A DNA stretch of 64,000 bases from Eremochloa ophiuroides (taxonomy: Eukaryota; Streptophyta; Magnoliopsida; Poales; Poaceae): positions 59,557,690 to 59,621,689 of the forward strand of contig JAHLJS010000006.1 in the NCBI GenBank assembly GCA_038502445.1. The letters run 5' to 3'. The notes under the pieces are model-generated. The model did no database searches. It worked only from the letters and a program-made list of their open reading frames with translations, and was not told where the DNA came from. Shown here one piece after another: positions 1 through 12,265 of the stretch. Position 1 is the stretch's first letter; each line of letters starts with the position of its first letter. A program made the position numbers and the translations under genes.

Positions 1-457
1 CTGACAAAACTCATTTAATGAAAGTTGTAAAAATTGACAAATAGAACAACTTTTATATTTGGATATTTCCAAGTTATTGAGAAAAACTTTGAGAATTTGT
101 CTGGATTTGAAATGCAATTCAAAATCCACTTTTACCCCTTTTTGAATTATTCAAAATCTATTCAAATTTTGAAAATGGCCCAAAAACCAAAGTTGTTCAG
201 CACAAAATTTACTATAACTCTTATTAAGGGAATTTTTCAAGTTGTTACACAAAATCAAGAGTAATTGGGCTAAAACAGTGGAAATAAACAGGGCCTAGCT
301 ACAGTGGAAGTCGTCCTCTGCTCTGTTCGCGGGCGTGGCGCCGGCAGGGGGCCGCGCGGCGCGTGCGTTGCCGGCCGTCCGGGGCCATGCCGGTACTCGC
401 GTCGTGCACGTCGTGTGGTTGGGGCCTTCCACGACCATCCCGACCAGTCTCCCCTCC

Positions 458-465
458 ATTTAAAC
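458..465 (+). promoter_or_regulatory. Possible TATA-like element in LARD LTR
   Basis: The string ATTTAAAC lies at the start of the GC-rich block, with C-rich sequence on both sides, as expected for a core promoter. The same string is present in the 3' LTR near 7974. It is a variant TATA box at best. Confidence 0.3.
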
Positions 466-2641
466 TCCCCACGTCGTCATTTTCTTCACCCCTGCTATTC
501 CCGCCGAGCTCGGTTGGAGCACAAAATTCATCACCCCTAGCTGGCCATTGTACAATTCCACTTGTCCTCAATCTCGTCTTGCTGTTGCACTTCGTTTCCA
601 CCCGGTCGCGTGAGCTTTAGTGGCCGGAAGGTGCCAGAACGCCATTGTCGCCCTCGCGGGTGCGCAGAGCGCCAACGCGAGCTCCGTCATCGCGGACAGG
701 CTTCTCGGGTGAGCCTTAGGTCTCGGGATGATTGGTCCTTGCGTCCCTTAGCCCTCGTGTACTCGTGAGCTTGACGGTTCTTCCTGTGGTGGCCTAGGTT
801 CTCCAGAACGGACGGGTTGTCGCCGGTGAACGCCGCCGAGGTCACTGTCATCGTCGAACTCGCTTCCTCACGCCGCCTCTGCTCTAACCACCTCGCCTAG
901 TCAAGTCGCGGTGAGCCCCTGAGTCTTGCGCTAGCTTGTCCCCGGTCTCTACCGCCTTGCACTCGCCGGCGTGCGGCATGCCGGTGCGGCCGAGCCGCCA
1001 CGGTCATGGCTGGGCATCCCTCAAACCCTAGATGGAACCGTTACCTAGCTCGTTGGGCTCTCCGTTGTGTTCTGGGCACACCAGTGCTCTCGGCAAAGTC
1101 AATTGACTCGCCGGCGGCCGGCCAGGGGCGGTCAAATGCCGGCGGCTAGTCGGTCAGCGAGAGAGGGAGAGGGTGAGGGGTATCGGGTGAGAAGAAACTG
1201 AAGAACGGGGGGTTAAGTGCAAAGGAACAGACTCATATGAATAGTGCCTCGAGGACCGCGGGTTGAGTCTCATTTAATCGAAGGGCCCCTTTGCAAAATA
1301 GTCAGGGCGCGTGTGCGGGCTGGCCACCTGGGCCGGATTGTGCCTTAGTGGGCCGACTCGGGCCGAATTGGCTTTCTCTTTTATTTAGGGAATTCTAGGG
1401 TTTTCTAATTTTATTTTGTGTGAATAGTTCTAGGTTTTGTTATTTTTGTAGGGAATTATTCACTGCTCCTAAAATCATGAAAATAATTGAGTATCTTCCC
1501 TGGGTGATGAAGTTTATATTAAAAATATGAAATAGGTATTTCTATAATTTTCTGCAGGAAATAGAAATGTGCCCTTTAATTAATAAATGACACTTCTATG
1601 AATTATATAGCTTAAAATATTAATCCAAAAATCATGAAAGTTATGTAGTCACTGTTTTGTACTATGGGATACCTCCACAAAAATTTGTAGTTCATCTGGA
1701 AGAAGTTAGATTGTTTCATAATATATGTATAATAATTAATTAATAAAAGAAAAAGAAAACCTTTAATGTATTAAGGTTTTGTATGGCTTTTGAAATTGAG
1801 TATTGATCCAAAGTGACCCTTGGCACTTTACTTGTTGTCTAAGTTCATCATTAACCTGTAATTGGGAATTTTATTAATAAATGATGTAAGCTCTACATAT
1901 CATTAATAATTAATAAGATAAAGGGGGAAACCTAATCACCGTGGGTTTATATGACTTTTGGATTGTTTGTTGACCTTGGGTCATTCGCTGTAATGATCCT
2001 CGGTACCTTGAATGGTGTATTGCGGGAGAGATTGAACAAGTTGGGCAGCGGCTTTCTATGACCGTTAAAATGATCAATAAAACAAAAGTATGAAAACACC
2101 GTTTTACTTTCCGTAAAACGTTTACAACTTTACCGTGAAGGAAAGTTGTACTCAAGGTCTAAATGGTTTACTTTTAAGCATTTCATTCATTGTCCTCATA
2201 CCATGCTAAGCGTACATCATTGCATACGTGTAGTGCCCGTCCCCGAGGAGGTCCAAGTCGAGGCCACTGCCGAGGAGGTCACTCCGGAGGTCGTCCAGAG
2301 ATTCGATATCTGCAGAACCGAGCCTGACCCGATGCTGTACGCAATCCAAGGCAAGCCCCGGTGCATTCAGCCCCGCCTTGTGTTTTATAAAATTATTTAT
2401 CACTTGAGTCTATTATTGCATTAGGTTGTTAGGAGTTGTTTGTCTCCTATATTGATGCATTACCTGCCTTGATACATAATATCCCGGAAACCTGTTTAAA
2501 AATAAAAATGTTCAAAAATGCTTAGTCCTGCTTAATCAATTTAGATTTGCGTAAAAAGGCTATTTTGACCCATGGGAATGTGACAATTATGAATCATGAG
2601 AAAAGGAAAAAGGGGTATGAGTCCGTTCGGAAATTGTGTAC

Positions 2642-2830
2642 TTGGGTAGCAGCCCCGATGCACCGTATCCGTCGGAAAGGGGTTTTCCGTTCGTTGGTTG
2701 TGAATTTGGGTTAGAGTCCCAATGCTTGACCATCGGCGGAAAGAGGGATTTGAAAACCGTTGGGACACTTGTATTTGGGTTAGAGTCCCAATGCAATGTC
2801 GCCGGCGGAAAAAGAATTAGGGACCGTTCG
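2642..2830 (+). repeat. Three-fold imperfect 65-70 bp repeat in LTR
   Basis: Units begin near 2642, 2705 and 2774. Units two and three share TTTGGGTTAGAGTCCCAATG, and all three end in a variant of TCGGCGGAAA. The 3' LTR carries the same array at about 10158-10346. Such arrays in LTRs are often enhancer-like, but that is inference. Confidence 0.75.
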
Positions 2831-3832
2831 TTGTAGGCCTGCTGTGATCGAGACTTTGCAACTAGCCACATACTACGGAAAGCTCTGACTCCGGTGGCTC
2901 TACTACTTGAACCGACAACCACGCACTGGGAGTGGAGAGATGGCGAGAGCAGCGTGTACCCTCGTGGCCGGCGTGCCTGGAGAGGAGAGGAGTACTGTGT
3001 TCTCGGGTGGCGCAGGACCGGTTCAGGGGTAGAAAAATCATGGTAGCCGGAGTTGGTATATGCAAGCTTAAGTGCTACATATGCAGTGTGGATAGGGATC
3101 CCCAGCTGGGTACTAATCGATTCGAATCGTCGTTGCTCCTCGGATATGGAGACTTGATCCTTTGGCCTACAACTGAAAAGTGGTTCGGAACTAGGTGTTT
3201 TTGAGAATGATTAAGAATTTGAAGATATGATGATACATGAGAATGAATTTGGAATTATGGTTATGCTTAAAATGAGACTGAGTTAAAATATTGAAATACA
3301 ATAGCAAGGCTTTTCTGCAAAACTCTTGACTCTTGCTCCAGCCTTACCTTGACTCCCCTCAGCCTGCATTCCTGAGTCTCATTCCTTTTTCTTAGTCGGG
3401 TAAGTCTTGCGGAGTACCCCAGTACTCAGGGTTTGTTAACCCCTGTTGCAGGTGAGCCGAGAGTACGATTCTACTTGAGACCGTGCCGGTTGGCGAATCG
3501 GGCTTGGATGATGAAGTGTATGATATAACCCTTGGGCAGGGTGTCTAGTTATATGACGCTACTCCACTACGGAACTCCGGTGGGAAAATGTAATTTATAT
3601 TTGTAATTTATGTTTAGGTAATACTTCCGCACCTTGTACTCTGATTCAAATTATTTGTGTAAACTGTTGTAATATTTGCAATGCTTACAATGAGATCCTC
3701 GGGAAGTTAGGGTTTCTTAGGGAACCCGGCAGGCCACCTAGGTCAAGGGGAAACTCGTGCAAACTGATCGTGGGTCCTTAGGGACGATGACGGTGCACGT
3801 GGGCCCTATGATTAAGGCGGTTCTGTCACAAG

Positions 3833-3844
3833 TGGTATCAGAGC
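3833..3844 (+). other. Primer-binding site, initiator Met-tRNA type
   Basis: TGGTATCAGAGC starts two bases after the LTR end. This is the standard plant retrotransposon site complementary to the 3' end of initiator methionine tRNA. Confidence 0.93.
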
Positions 3845-4837
3845 ATTTCATTGTAAAGTACTTGCAGTATTACTTTATAAAAGCTTCAAAATGATTTTGA
3901 ATGAATAAAAATAATGGGGTAGTTTGGGCCAAGTTACTTCTGAACTGTCCTCATTCATTATGTAGAATCTTTCCTTGAATATCTCTCTAGATCTGTAGTT
4001 AGGCCTTGAGCTTAGTAGTGGAGTAGCACAATACGTATGCCCTATGTTGAAAAATATTGAGTGCATGTCACTCTTGTAATTAATTTAATTCGTATAATGC
4101 GTATATATATCGGAGTATTTTGATTCGCGTTGGGACGTTCATGCATCATGACATTACAACCATTAATAATTCCCTCGATATGAAGTATATTTATATTTTC
4201 AAAAAAATAGAATTTACTTCAAAAGGTTTAACTTCTCTATCTTTCCTTCTGCTTGCTGAAAGGTCTGGTGATGAATCATGATAACTCAAGTCAAAGACGG
4301 ATTTCAACAACCAACTTGATTGCAAAAGCCAGGCCAGTTTGGTTAAAGTAAATGAAAGGAAATTATGCTTCGAATTGAAAACTGAACCATTCGAATCAAG
4401 ATTTGAAAATTGTTTCAGAAGATAATATTTTGTTTCCAAAACCCGTATTGATTTTACAAATTATTTTCAAATTTTGTTTTTCCGATTCTAAATCTCACAA
4501 AAACTCCCTCTAATTTCCAAACAAGGTTTCAATTCCATCCTCTTGAAAGGTTTTGGCAATTGTGCAACGTTTTCTGCAAAACGGTTCCAACTTCGCATAC
4601 CACCAATTTAAAATACTTTTGACCAAAACTCCATTGCCAAGAGATTATGAAACAACTCAATTTCTGAAATTCTCTCTTTCAAAGGTTGCCAATACCTAAG
4701 GATTTTAAAAGAACGATCTTCTAAATTATTTAAAAAGGATTTCCTAAAAGGCTCTTGCTTGGAATATCAAGCTGATGCTAGTACCTCGATGGGATAAGTC
4801 GTTCCCGACCTACGGTACCGCTACGAAACTTGGGGCC

Positions 4838-4860
4838 CCATGTGGGATGCATCCACATGG
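4838..4860. repeat. Near-perfect palindrome in LARD interior
   Basis: An 8 bp arm CCATGTGG pairs with CCACATGG around a self-complementary GATGCAT core; removing one G makes 22 bp fully palindromic. It lies inside the first copy of the ~110 bp diverged unit. Confidence 0.7.
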
Positions 4861-6922
4861 CTTGCCGCCGAGCGTATGTAGGTATCGTGGTATGATCGTG
4901 ACCGTCCTCAAATGGTACTGGGCACAACTGAAATTCCAAATTTGACTCTGATAAAAATCTTCTTACCAAGGAAAAATCGAGCACATTGAAAAATTATACG
5001 TTGCATATCAAGTTTTTGTCAGTCTTTAGTAATCTTCGCTCCATAATTTCCTAGTCCTTGGGGAGACTTCTGGATGCATTCAACTCAATACAGAAACTTG
5101 ATAAATCTTTGACTGTCTAAATCTGTGCATGTGTCAGCCTTGATTTTCTCCTTCACGGCACATGCTATTTCCTTGAAATTGACAACCAATAGGTGTTGGA
5201 TAAAAGCTATTGTAATTGTAGCCTATGGGACACCATGATCTCTGACCATGATTGCAGCGTCGAAATCTGAGGTCTCTTATGGATTGCAACCATGGGAAAT
5301 TACTGCCGGACGCTCGCTGTTGTCAGGGTTGATGGTCATGAGCCTAGCCTGCAATTAATGCACTTTCACTCCCTTTCAAATACCTTTTACAAGAATTCGG
5401 ACCCATATTTCTTCATGAGTTTCAAAATTCTTATGCTCTTTATAACTATATTAAAACCCACTGTGAGAATTCACATATGATCTCTCCGAATTCTCAAGAT
5501 CCTTTATCTTTACAACCATCTTAATTTCATCTGATAGAATAACAGGAGCCAATTTGGAAATGATACCTAAGATCCAATCGCTTGGAAATGGTATCTGCGA
5601 TCCGCTGAGGATTTCCTGTTGTTTTATGGATTTTCGGTTATTTATAAATGCCTTGAGATCTATTTTAAAATTCACTTCTTTTGAAACTTTGGGACGCACT
5701 TTAATCCACCCACAGACTCAGGACTAAAACCTAGCACTAGACTATGACTTTTTATCTGTATACGTGTCATGCCTCGATCCGACACATACCGCTCATTCAA
5801 ATCCAACATGTTATTCCAAAAGCGCCATAGTTGTGCCTATAGTAGCGCCATGACCTGGGACCACGGTGCCGTGTCGAAACCTAGGGTCTCTTGCGTGCCA
5901 TGGCCACACGAGATTCTACTAGGCACGTGCAGGTATCGAGATTTAAGGTTGTGATCTACTATAGCCTTACAACTAATAAGCGCTATTCCGTTTGCTGTGG
6001 TGTAACATGATCTGCGGCTGCGATGCAATAATAGCAACCCGGAATCTCATGTGACTCGCGACTGCATGAGGTTTTGAAAGGATATATGCTTGTATCAAGG
6101 TCCTTGGTCACTTTACATCATAGCCACAATCGATACACTTTCTCTTTCACTAAGGTTACTTTAAATTGTGTTTTATGATGGTATCTCGACCCATGACTAT
6201 GGTGCCGTGTCGAAGCTTGGAATCTTCTGTGGACTGCAGCTGCATAAGGTAGTACCAGGGTACACACTGGTATCGTAGTCGGTGCTCCTAAACCATTATA
6301 GCTCGCAATTAATGTGCCTCATTTTCCTTAAAACCCACCTTTAAAAGTTATTATTTGTAAAGGTTTGTTTTGAAAAACTAAAGTCAAAGTTTTTAGTGTT
6401 GAGAGACAACTGATTAGGTCAAATAAAAATCTTCAATATAACCGTTAGGAAGAAAGGTGTGGGCTAGTAGCTTACCAATTCAAGCGTCTGAACACTTGTC
6501 AGCTGCACGGGATGTATTTCATGTGTCACCACTGAGAAGTATCTTCAAGTATCCAATCGGGTTATTGACTCGGTAGGAGTTGCATTGAACTAGATCTGAC
6601 ACACTCCGAATATCCAGTGTGGGTCATTAATCAAAAAGAGGTCATGTTACTCGAAGAACTTCAACAAGGTGGTACAAGTACAATGGGAATCAACCTTTAG
6701 GGGAAGAAGCTACCCGAGAAATCAGAGAATTACCCCTCTAGAAACTTTCCTAAAATCTTTGCAACTCGTTAAATATGATTATCGCTTTTCAAGCTTTATA
6801 AAATGTAAACCCCTACTTGCCTTATAGTCAAGTTTGAAAAATGCTTACTTGACACATTTTCTTTTCCATTACTAAAATTAAGGCTTTAGCCGCATCTTAA
6901 ATCTCGAGACGAGATTTATTTT

Positions 6923-6935
6923 AAGGGGGGAAGGA
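6923..6935 (+). other. Polypurine tract
   Basis: AAGGGGGGAAGGA lies directly before the 3' LTR start (TG at 6936-6937), where the plus-strand primer of reverse transcription is expected. Confidence 0.9.
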
Positions 6936-9900
6936 TGTAACACCCCTGGTGTTACTGTAACTAAAACCTGCCATGTCATCATGATTGCATGTAAATCATC
7001 CCGCATTTGACCCTGTTAAGTTGCATCAACTAAAATCAGTTTTATTCTTGCATTTGATTGTGAATGGGAAAATTATAGTGATTTGATATGTAAATATTAG
7101 TATTGGTGTGTAATTATCTAAATCCAATTGGAGAATAAAAAGAAAATCATTTTTTTAAACCCTAAATCGGACCCAAAACCCTAATTTAAAAACTAAATGG
7201 AATTAGAGGTTGGGACTTAAACAAAAGTTGAAAACCCTTAAAATTTGAGCAACTTCTATTTAGAGCAATTTTGAAGTTATTAACAAGAATTTCAAATAAA
7301 ACCCTAATTTATGCTTTAAAGTTTAAATTTGAAATACAAATTCAAAAATTGTTAGGAATCTGATGATGGTCTTTTAATAAAAGTTTTAGCCCTTTCAAGA
7401 TGGAACAACTTTCGTTTTTGAAGATTTTGAAGTTTACCAGTGAAAATTTAAATTAAAAACCCAATTAGTGTCTGTTTATTCAAATTTAAAATACCCTTTT
7501 AAAAACTATCAAGGATCTGACAAAACTCATTTAATGAAAGTTGTAAAAATTGACAAATAGAACAACTTTTATATTTGGATATTTCCAAGTTATTGAGAAA
7601 AACTTTGAGAATTTGTCTGGATTTGAAATGCAATTCAAAATCCACTTTTACCCCTTTTTGAATTATTCAAAATCTATTCAAATTTTGAAAATGGCCCAAA
7701 ACCAAAGTTGTTCAGCACAAAATTTACTATAACTCTTATTAAGGGAATTTTTCAAGTTGTTACACAAAATCAAGAGTAATTGGGCTAAAACAGTGGAAAT
7801 AAACAGGGCCTAGCTACAGTGGAAGTCGTCCTCTGCTCTGTTCGCGGGCGTGGCGCCGGCAGGGGGCCGCGCGGCGCGTGCGTTGCCGGCCGTCCGGGGC
7901 CATGCCGGTACTCGCGTCGTGCACGTCGTGTGGTTGGGGCCGTCCACGACCATCCCGACCAGTCTCCCCTCCATTTAAACTCCCCACGTCGTCATTTTCT
8001 TCACCCCTGCTATTCCCGCCGAGCTCGGTTGGAGCACAAAATTCATCACCCCTAGCTGGCCATTGTACAATTCCACTTGTCCTCAATCTCGTCTTGCTGT
8101 TGCACTTCGTTTCCACCCGGTCGCGTGAGCTTTAGTGGCCGGAAGGTGCCGGAACGCCATTGTCGCCCTCGCGGGTGCGCAGAGCGCCAACGCGAGCTCC
8201 GTCATCGCGGACAGGCTTCTCGGGTGAGCCTTAGGTCTCGGGATGATTGGTCCTTGCGTCCCTTAGCCCCTCGTGTACTCGTGAGCTTGACGGTTCTTCC
8301 TGTGGTGGCCTAGGTTCTCCAGAACGGACGGGTTGTCGCCGGTGAACGCCGCCGAGGTCACTGTCATCGTCGAACTCGCTTCCTCACGCCGCCTCTGCTC
8401 TAACCACCTCGCCTAGTCAAGTCGCGGTGAGCCCCTGAGTCTTGCGCTAGCTTGTCCCCGGTCTCTACCGCCTTGCACTCGCCGGCGTGCGGCATGCCGG
8501 TGCGGCCGAGCCGCCACGGTCATGGCTGGGCATCCCTCAAACCCTAGATGGAACCGTTACCTAGCTCGTTGGGCTCTCCGTTGTGTTCTGGGCACACCAG
8601 TGCTCTCGGCAAAGTCAATTGACTCGCCGGCGGCCGGCCAGGGGCGGTCAAATGCCGGCGGCTAGTCGGTCAGCGAGAGAGGGAGAGGGTGAGGGGTATC
8701 GGGTGAGAAGAAACTGAAGAACGGGGGGTTAAGTGCAAAGGAACAGACTCATATGAATAGTGCCTCGAGGACCGCGGGTTGAGTCTCATTTAATCGAAGG
8801 GCCCCTTTGCAAAATAGTCAGGGCGCGTGTGCGGGCTGGCCACCTGGGCCGGATTGTGCCTTAGTGGGCCGACTCGGGCCGAATTGGCTTTCTCTTTTAT
8901 TTAGGGAATTCTAGGGTTTTCTAATTTTATTTTGTGTGAATAGTTCTAGGTTTTGTTATTTTTGTAGGGAATTATTCACTGCTCCTAAAATCATGAAAAT
9001 AATTGAGTATCTTCCCTGGGTGATGAAGTTTATATTAAAAATATGAAATAGGTATTTCTATAATTTTCTGCAGGAAATAGAAATGTGCCCTTTAATTAAT
9101 AAATGACACTTCTATGAATTATATAGCTTAAAATATTAATCCAAAAATCATGAAAGTTATGTAGTCACTGTTTTGTACTATGGGATACCTCCACAAAAAT
9201 TTGTAGTTCATCTGGAAGAAGTTAGATTGTTTCATAATATATGTATAATAATTAATTAATAAAAGAAAAAGAAAACCTTTAATGTATTAAGGTTTTGTAT
9301 GGCTTTTGAAATTGAGTATTGATCCAAAGTGACCCTTGGCACTTTACTTGTTGTCTAAGTTCATCATTAACCTGTAATTGGGAATTTTATTAATAAATGA
9401 TGTAAGCTCTACATATCATTAATAATTAATAAGATAAAGGGGGAAACCTAATCACCGTGGGTTTATGTGACTTTTGGATTGTTTGTTGACCTTGGGTCAT
9501 TCGCTGTAATGATCCTCGGTACCTTGAATGGTGTATTGCGGGAGAGATTGAACAAGTTGGGCAGCGGCTTTCTATGACCGTTAAAATGATCAATAAAACA
9601 AAAGTATGAAAACACCGTTTTACTTTCCGTAAAACGTTTACAACTTTACCGTGAAGGAAAGTTGTACTCAAGGTCTAAATGGTTTACTTTTAAGCATTTC
9701 ATTCATTGTCCTCATACCATGCTAAGCGTACATCATTGCATACGTGTAGTGCCCGTCCCCGAGGAGGTCCAAGTCGAGGCCACTGCCGAGGAGGTCACTC
9801 CGGAGGTCGTCCAGAGATTCGATATCTGCAGAACCGAGCCTGACCCGATGCTGTACGCAATCCAAGGCAAGCCCCGGTGCATTCAGCCCCGCCTTGTGTT

Positions 9901-11346
9901 TTATAAAATTATTTATCACTTGAGTCTATTATTGCATTAGGTTGTTAGGAGTTGTTTGTCTCCTATATTGATGCATTACCTGCCTTGATACATAATATCC
10001 CGGAAACCTGTTTAAAAATAAAAATGTTCAAAAATGCTTAGTCCTGCTTAATCAATTTAGATTTGCGTAAAAAGGCTATTTTGACCCATGGGAATGTGAC
10101 AATTATGAATCATGAGAAAAGGAAAAAGGGGTATGAGTCCGTTCGGAAATTGTGTACTTGGGTAGCAGCCCCGATGCACCGTATCCGTCGGAAAGGGGTT
10201 TTCCGTTCGTTGGTTGTGAATTTGGGTTAGAGTCCCAATGCTTGACCATCGGCGGAAAGAGGGATTTGAAAACCGTTGGGACACTTGTATTTGGGTTAGA
10301 GTCCCAATGCAATGTCGCCGGCGGAAAAAGAATTAGGGACCGTTCGTTGTAGGCCTGCTGTGATCGAGACTTTGCAACTAGCCACATACTACGGAAAGCT
10401 CTGACTCCGGTGGCTCTACTACTTGAACCGACAACCACGCACTGGGAGTGGAGAGATGGCGAGAGCAGCGTGTACCCTCGTGGCCGGCGTGCCTGGAGAG
10501 GAGAGGAGTACTGTGTTCTCGGGTGGCGCAGGACCGGTTCAGGGGTAGAAAAATCATGGTAGCCGGAGTTGGTATATGCAAGCTTAAGTGCTACATATGC
10601 AGTGTGGATAGGGATCCCCAGCTGGGTACTAATCGATTCGAATCGTCGTTGCTCCTCGGATATGGAGACTTGATCCTTTGGCCTACAACTGAAAAGTGGT
10701 TCGGAACTAGGTGTTTTTGAGAATGATTAAGAATTTGAAGATATGATGATACATGAGAATGAATTTGGAATTATGGTTATGCTTAAAATGAGACTGAGTT
10801 AAAATATTGAAATACAATAGCAAGGCTTTTCTGCAAAACTCTTGACTCTTGCTCCAGCCTTACCTTGACTCCCCTCAGCCTGCATTCCTGAGTCTCATTC
10901 CTTTTTCTTAGTCGGGTAAGTCTTGCGGAGTACCCCAGTACTCAGGGTTTGTTAACCCCTGTTGCAGGTGAGCCGAGAGTACGATTCTACTTGAGACCGT
11001 GCCGGTTGGCGAATCGGGCTTGGATGATGAAGTGTATGATATAACCCTTGGGCAGGGTGTCTAGTTATATGACGCTACTCCACTACGGAACTCCGGTGGG
11101 AAAATGTAATTTATATTTGTAATCTATGTTTAGGTAATACTTCCGCACTTTGTACTCTGATTCAAATTATTTGTGTAAACTGTTGTAATATTTGCAATGC
11201 TTACAATGAGATCCTCGGGAAGTTAGGGTTTCCTAGGGAACCCGGCAGGCCACCTAGGTCAAGGGGAAACTCGTGCAGACTGATCGTGGGTCCTTAGGGA
11301 CGATGACGGTGCACGTGGGCCCTATGATTAAGGCGGTTCTGTCACA
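6936..11346 (+). repeat. 3' LTR of LARD-like element (complete, 4411 bp)
   Basis: Starts TGTAACACCC and ends GTCACA, giving an imperfect terminal inverted repeat (TGTaAC / TGTgAC). It defines the full LTR length. Differences from the 5' copy near 431, 636, 1954, 3607, 3638, 3712 and 3757 are mostly transitions. Confidence 0.92.
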
Positions 11347-11499
11347 CGACGACCATCCAGCCTGGGTCCGACGCTCCCTGGCACGCTGAGAATCGTCCAG
11401 GGGCTGCCACGTGTCGTCGGACTCTCACTATTGGTCCGATGCCCATACTAGGTAGAGTCTGACGCCTCTATTTTGATCAAAACTTCGCCGAATCGAAAA
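11347..11499. other. Short host or older-repeat segment between two retrotransposons
   Basis: About 150 bp between the LARD 3' LTR and the target-site duplication of the Tat element. It is GC-rich with GTCGTCGG/CCGACG words and has no gene. It continues across the Tat insertion at 26807. Confidence 0.6.
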
Positions 11500-11504
11500 C
11501 TTTC
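11500..11504. repeat. Target-site duplication CTTTC, left copy
   Basis: CTTTC directly precedes the 5' LTR start TGTTAAC at 11505 and recurs at 26802-26806 right after the 3' LTR end. An exact 5 bp duplication fixes both element borders. Confidence 0.93.
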
Positions 11505-11828
11505 TGTTAACACCAAATTTTGGGCTGGAAGCCGATAGCCGATACCAGAGGGAGATAGCCTGATCTTGAAAGCAGACTCTGTCCGGCGGAAGGAAGGAAA
11601 ATAGCCGATTGCACGGAGAATTAGTTATCGGGTGGAGATTACAGGAAGCGTGCAGCGTCGGTATTAATGACGTCATCCAGAGTCCGTGCCGCCAAGATAC
11701 GATCACGATCGGAGTCCGTTATGAAAGGGAATGTGGGACTCCAAGTTACCTTAGATATAGGATAGTTTGTTAGTTTCCTTATCTATTGATGAGTTGTAAT
11801 TCGACTAGGACTCTATCCACGCTCAGGG

Positions 11829-11836
11829 TATAAATA
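11829..11836 (+). promoter_or_regulatory. TATA box of the Tat LTR promoter
   Basis: TATAAATA in the context GGG-TATAAATA-AGCCC. Transcription would start near 11860, placing the repeated leader motifs in the R/U5 RNA. The 3' LTR has the same box at 25464-25471. Confidence 0.75.
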
Positions 11837-11946
11837 TAAGCCCTCAGCCATTGTAAAAAAATACAACAACATCAATACAACACAACTTTCGGCTCCGGCC
11901 AGCAAATCCTAGAGTCAGTCGAGTCCGGTGAGTTACTTCATCCAGG

Positions 11947-12265
11947 CTGGGTGTCATCCGGTTGACGCAGGCTTGCTTGTAAGTATCGTCAACCCCCTGT
12001 TAAACTATGTATTTTTAGCGTCATCCGGTGGACGTGGAAGCATGGCGGACCAGGGTCCTTGCTAAGCTCTGTTTCGTTGGCGTCATCCGGTGGACATGGG
12101 AAACATAGTGAGTCAAGGATGATTCACGCTGGTTTACCCGATCAATCTGTGTTAACCGTCATCCGGTGGACGAGATGCAGATTAGGACGGTTTTCACGCG
12201 CGGATTAGTTATCGATTCGTGTTTATTTGCTTGATTAATCTATTAGTTAATGTCATCCGGTGGAC
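11947..12265 (+). repeat. Five dispersed copies of GTCATCCGGTGGAC in LTR leader
   Basis: Copies near 11947, 12022, 12081, 12158 and 12251 at 60-90 bp spacing, the first with one change. The motif is an imperfect palindrome (GTC..CCGG..GAC). The 3' LTR keeps five copies near 25587, 25636, 25697, 25773 and 25867. Confidence 0.85.

Larger units (their letters stand above)
1..3830 (+). repeat. 5' LTR of LARD-like element (first ~580 bp missing)
   Basis: It matches 7517-11346 with about seven substitutions and two compensating one-base indels by my reading, so the insertion is young. Layout: AT-rich start, a GC-rich block at 300-1150, AT-rich middle, a three-fold imperfect repeat near 2642-2830, and the end GTCACA at 3830. 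Short ORFs here occur identically in the 3' LTR and show no protein family; I do not call them genes. Confidence 0.9.
3831..6935 (+). other. Non-coding internal domain of LARD-like element
   Basis: About 3.1 kb with no ORF longer than ~85 codons and no gag, protease, RT, RNase H or integrase motif. It does contain recognisable structure: diverged copies of a ~110 bp unit rich in words such as GTGCCGTGTCGAA and TGCAGC, near 4790, 5225, 5845 and 6180, and a bulged palindrome at 4838-4860. In LARDs this domain is thought to supply RNA signals for packaging and reverse transcription by helper proteins. Confidence 0.8.
1..11346 (+). mobile_element. LARD-like non-autonomous LTR retrotransposon (5' LTR truncated by window)
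   Basis: Two near-identical direct repeats (1-3830 and 7517-11346, offset 7516) flank a non-coding interior. The 3' copy starts TGTAAC at 6936, right after a purine-rich tract, and both copies end GTCACA. A primer-binding site for initiator Met-tRNA follows the first copy. LTRs of ~4.4 kb, an interior of ~3.1 kb and no gag or pol ORF match the class called large retrotransposon derivatives (LARDs), which rely on proteins of other elements. iMet priming and TGTAACACC ends suggest a Ty3/gypsy ancestor. The left target-site duplication lies outside the window; the right flank begins CGACG. Confidence 0.88.

Noticed and set aside
299..768. Overlapping ORFs on both strands in the GC-rich LTR block (also at 7814-8313)
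   Set aside because: GC-rich DNA open in many frames, no protein family, duplicated only because they lie in both LTRs.
2587..2922. 111-codon minus ORF (and copy at 10103-10438)
   Set aside because: It is the reading of the three-fold LTR repeat; its internal repeats are DNA repeats, not a protein design.
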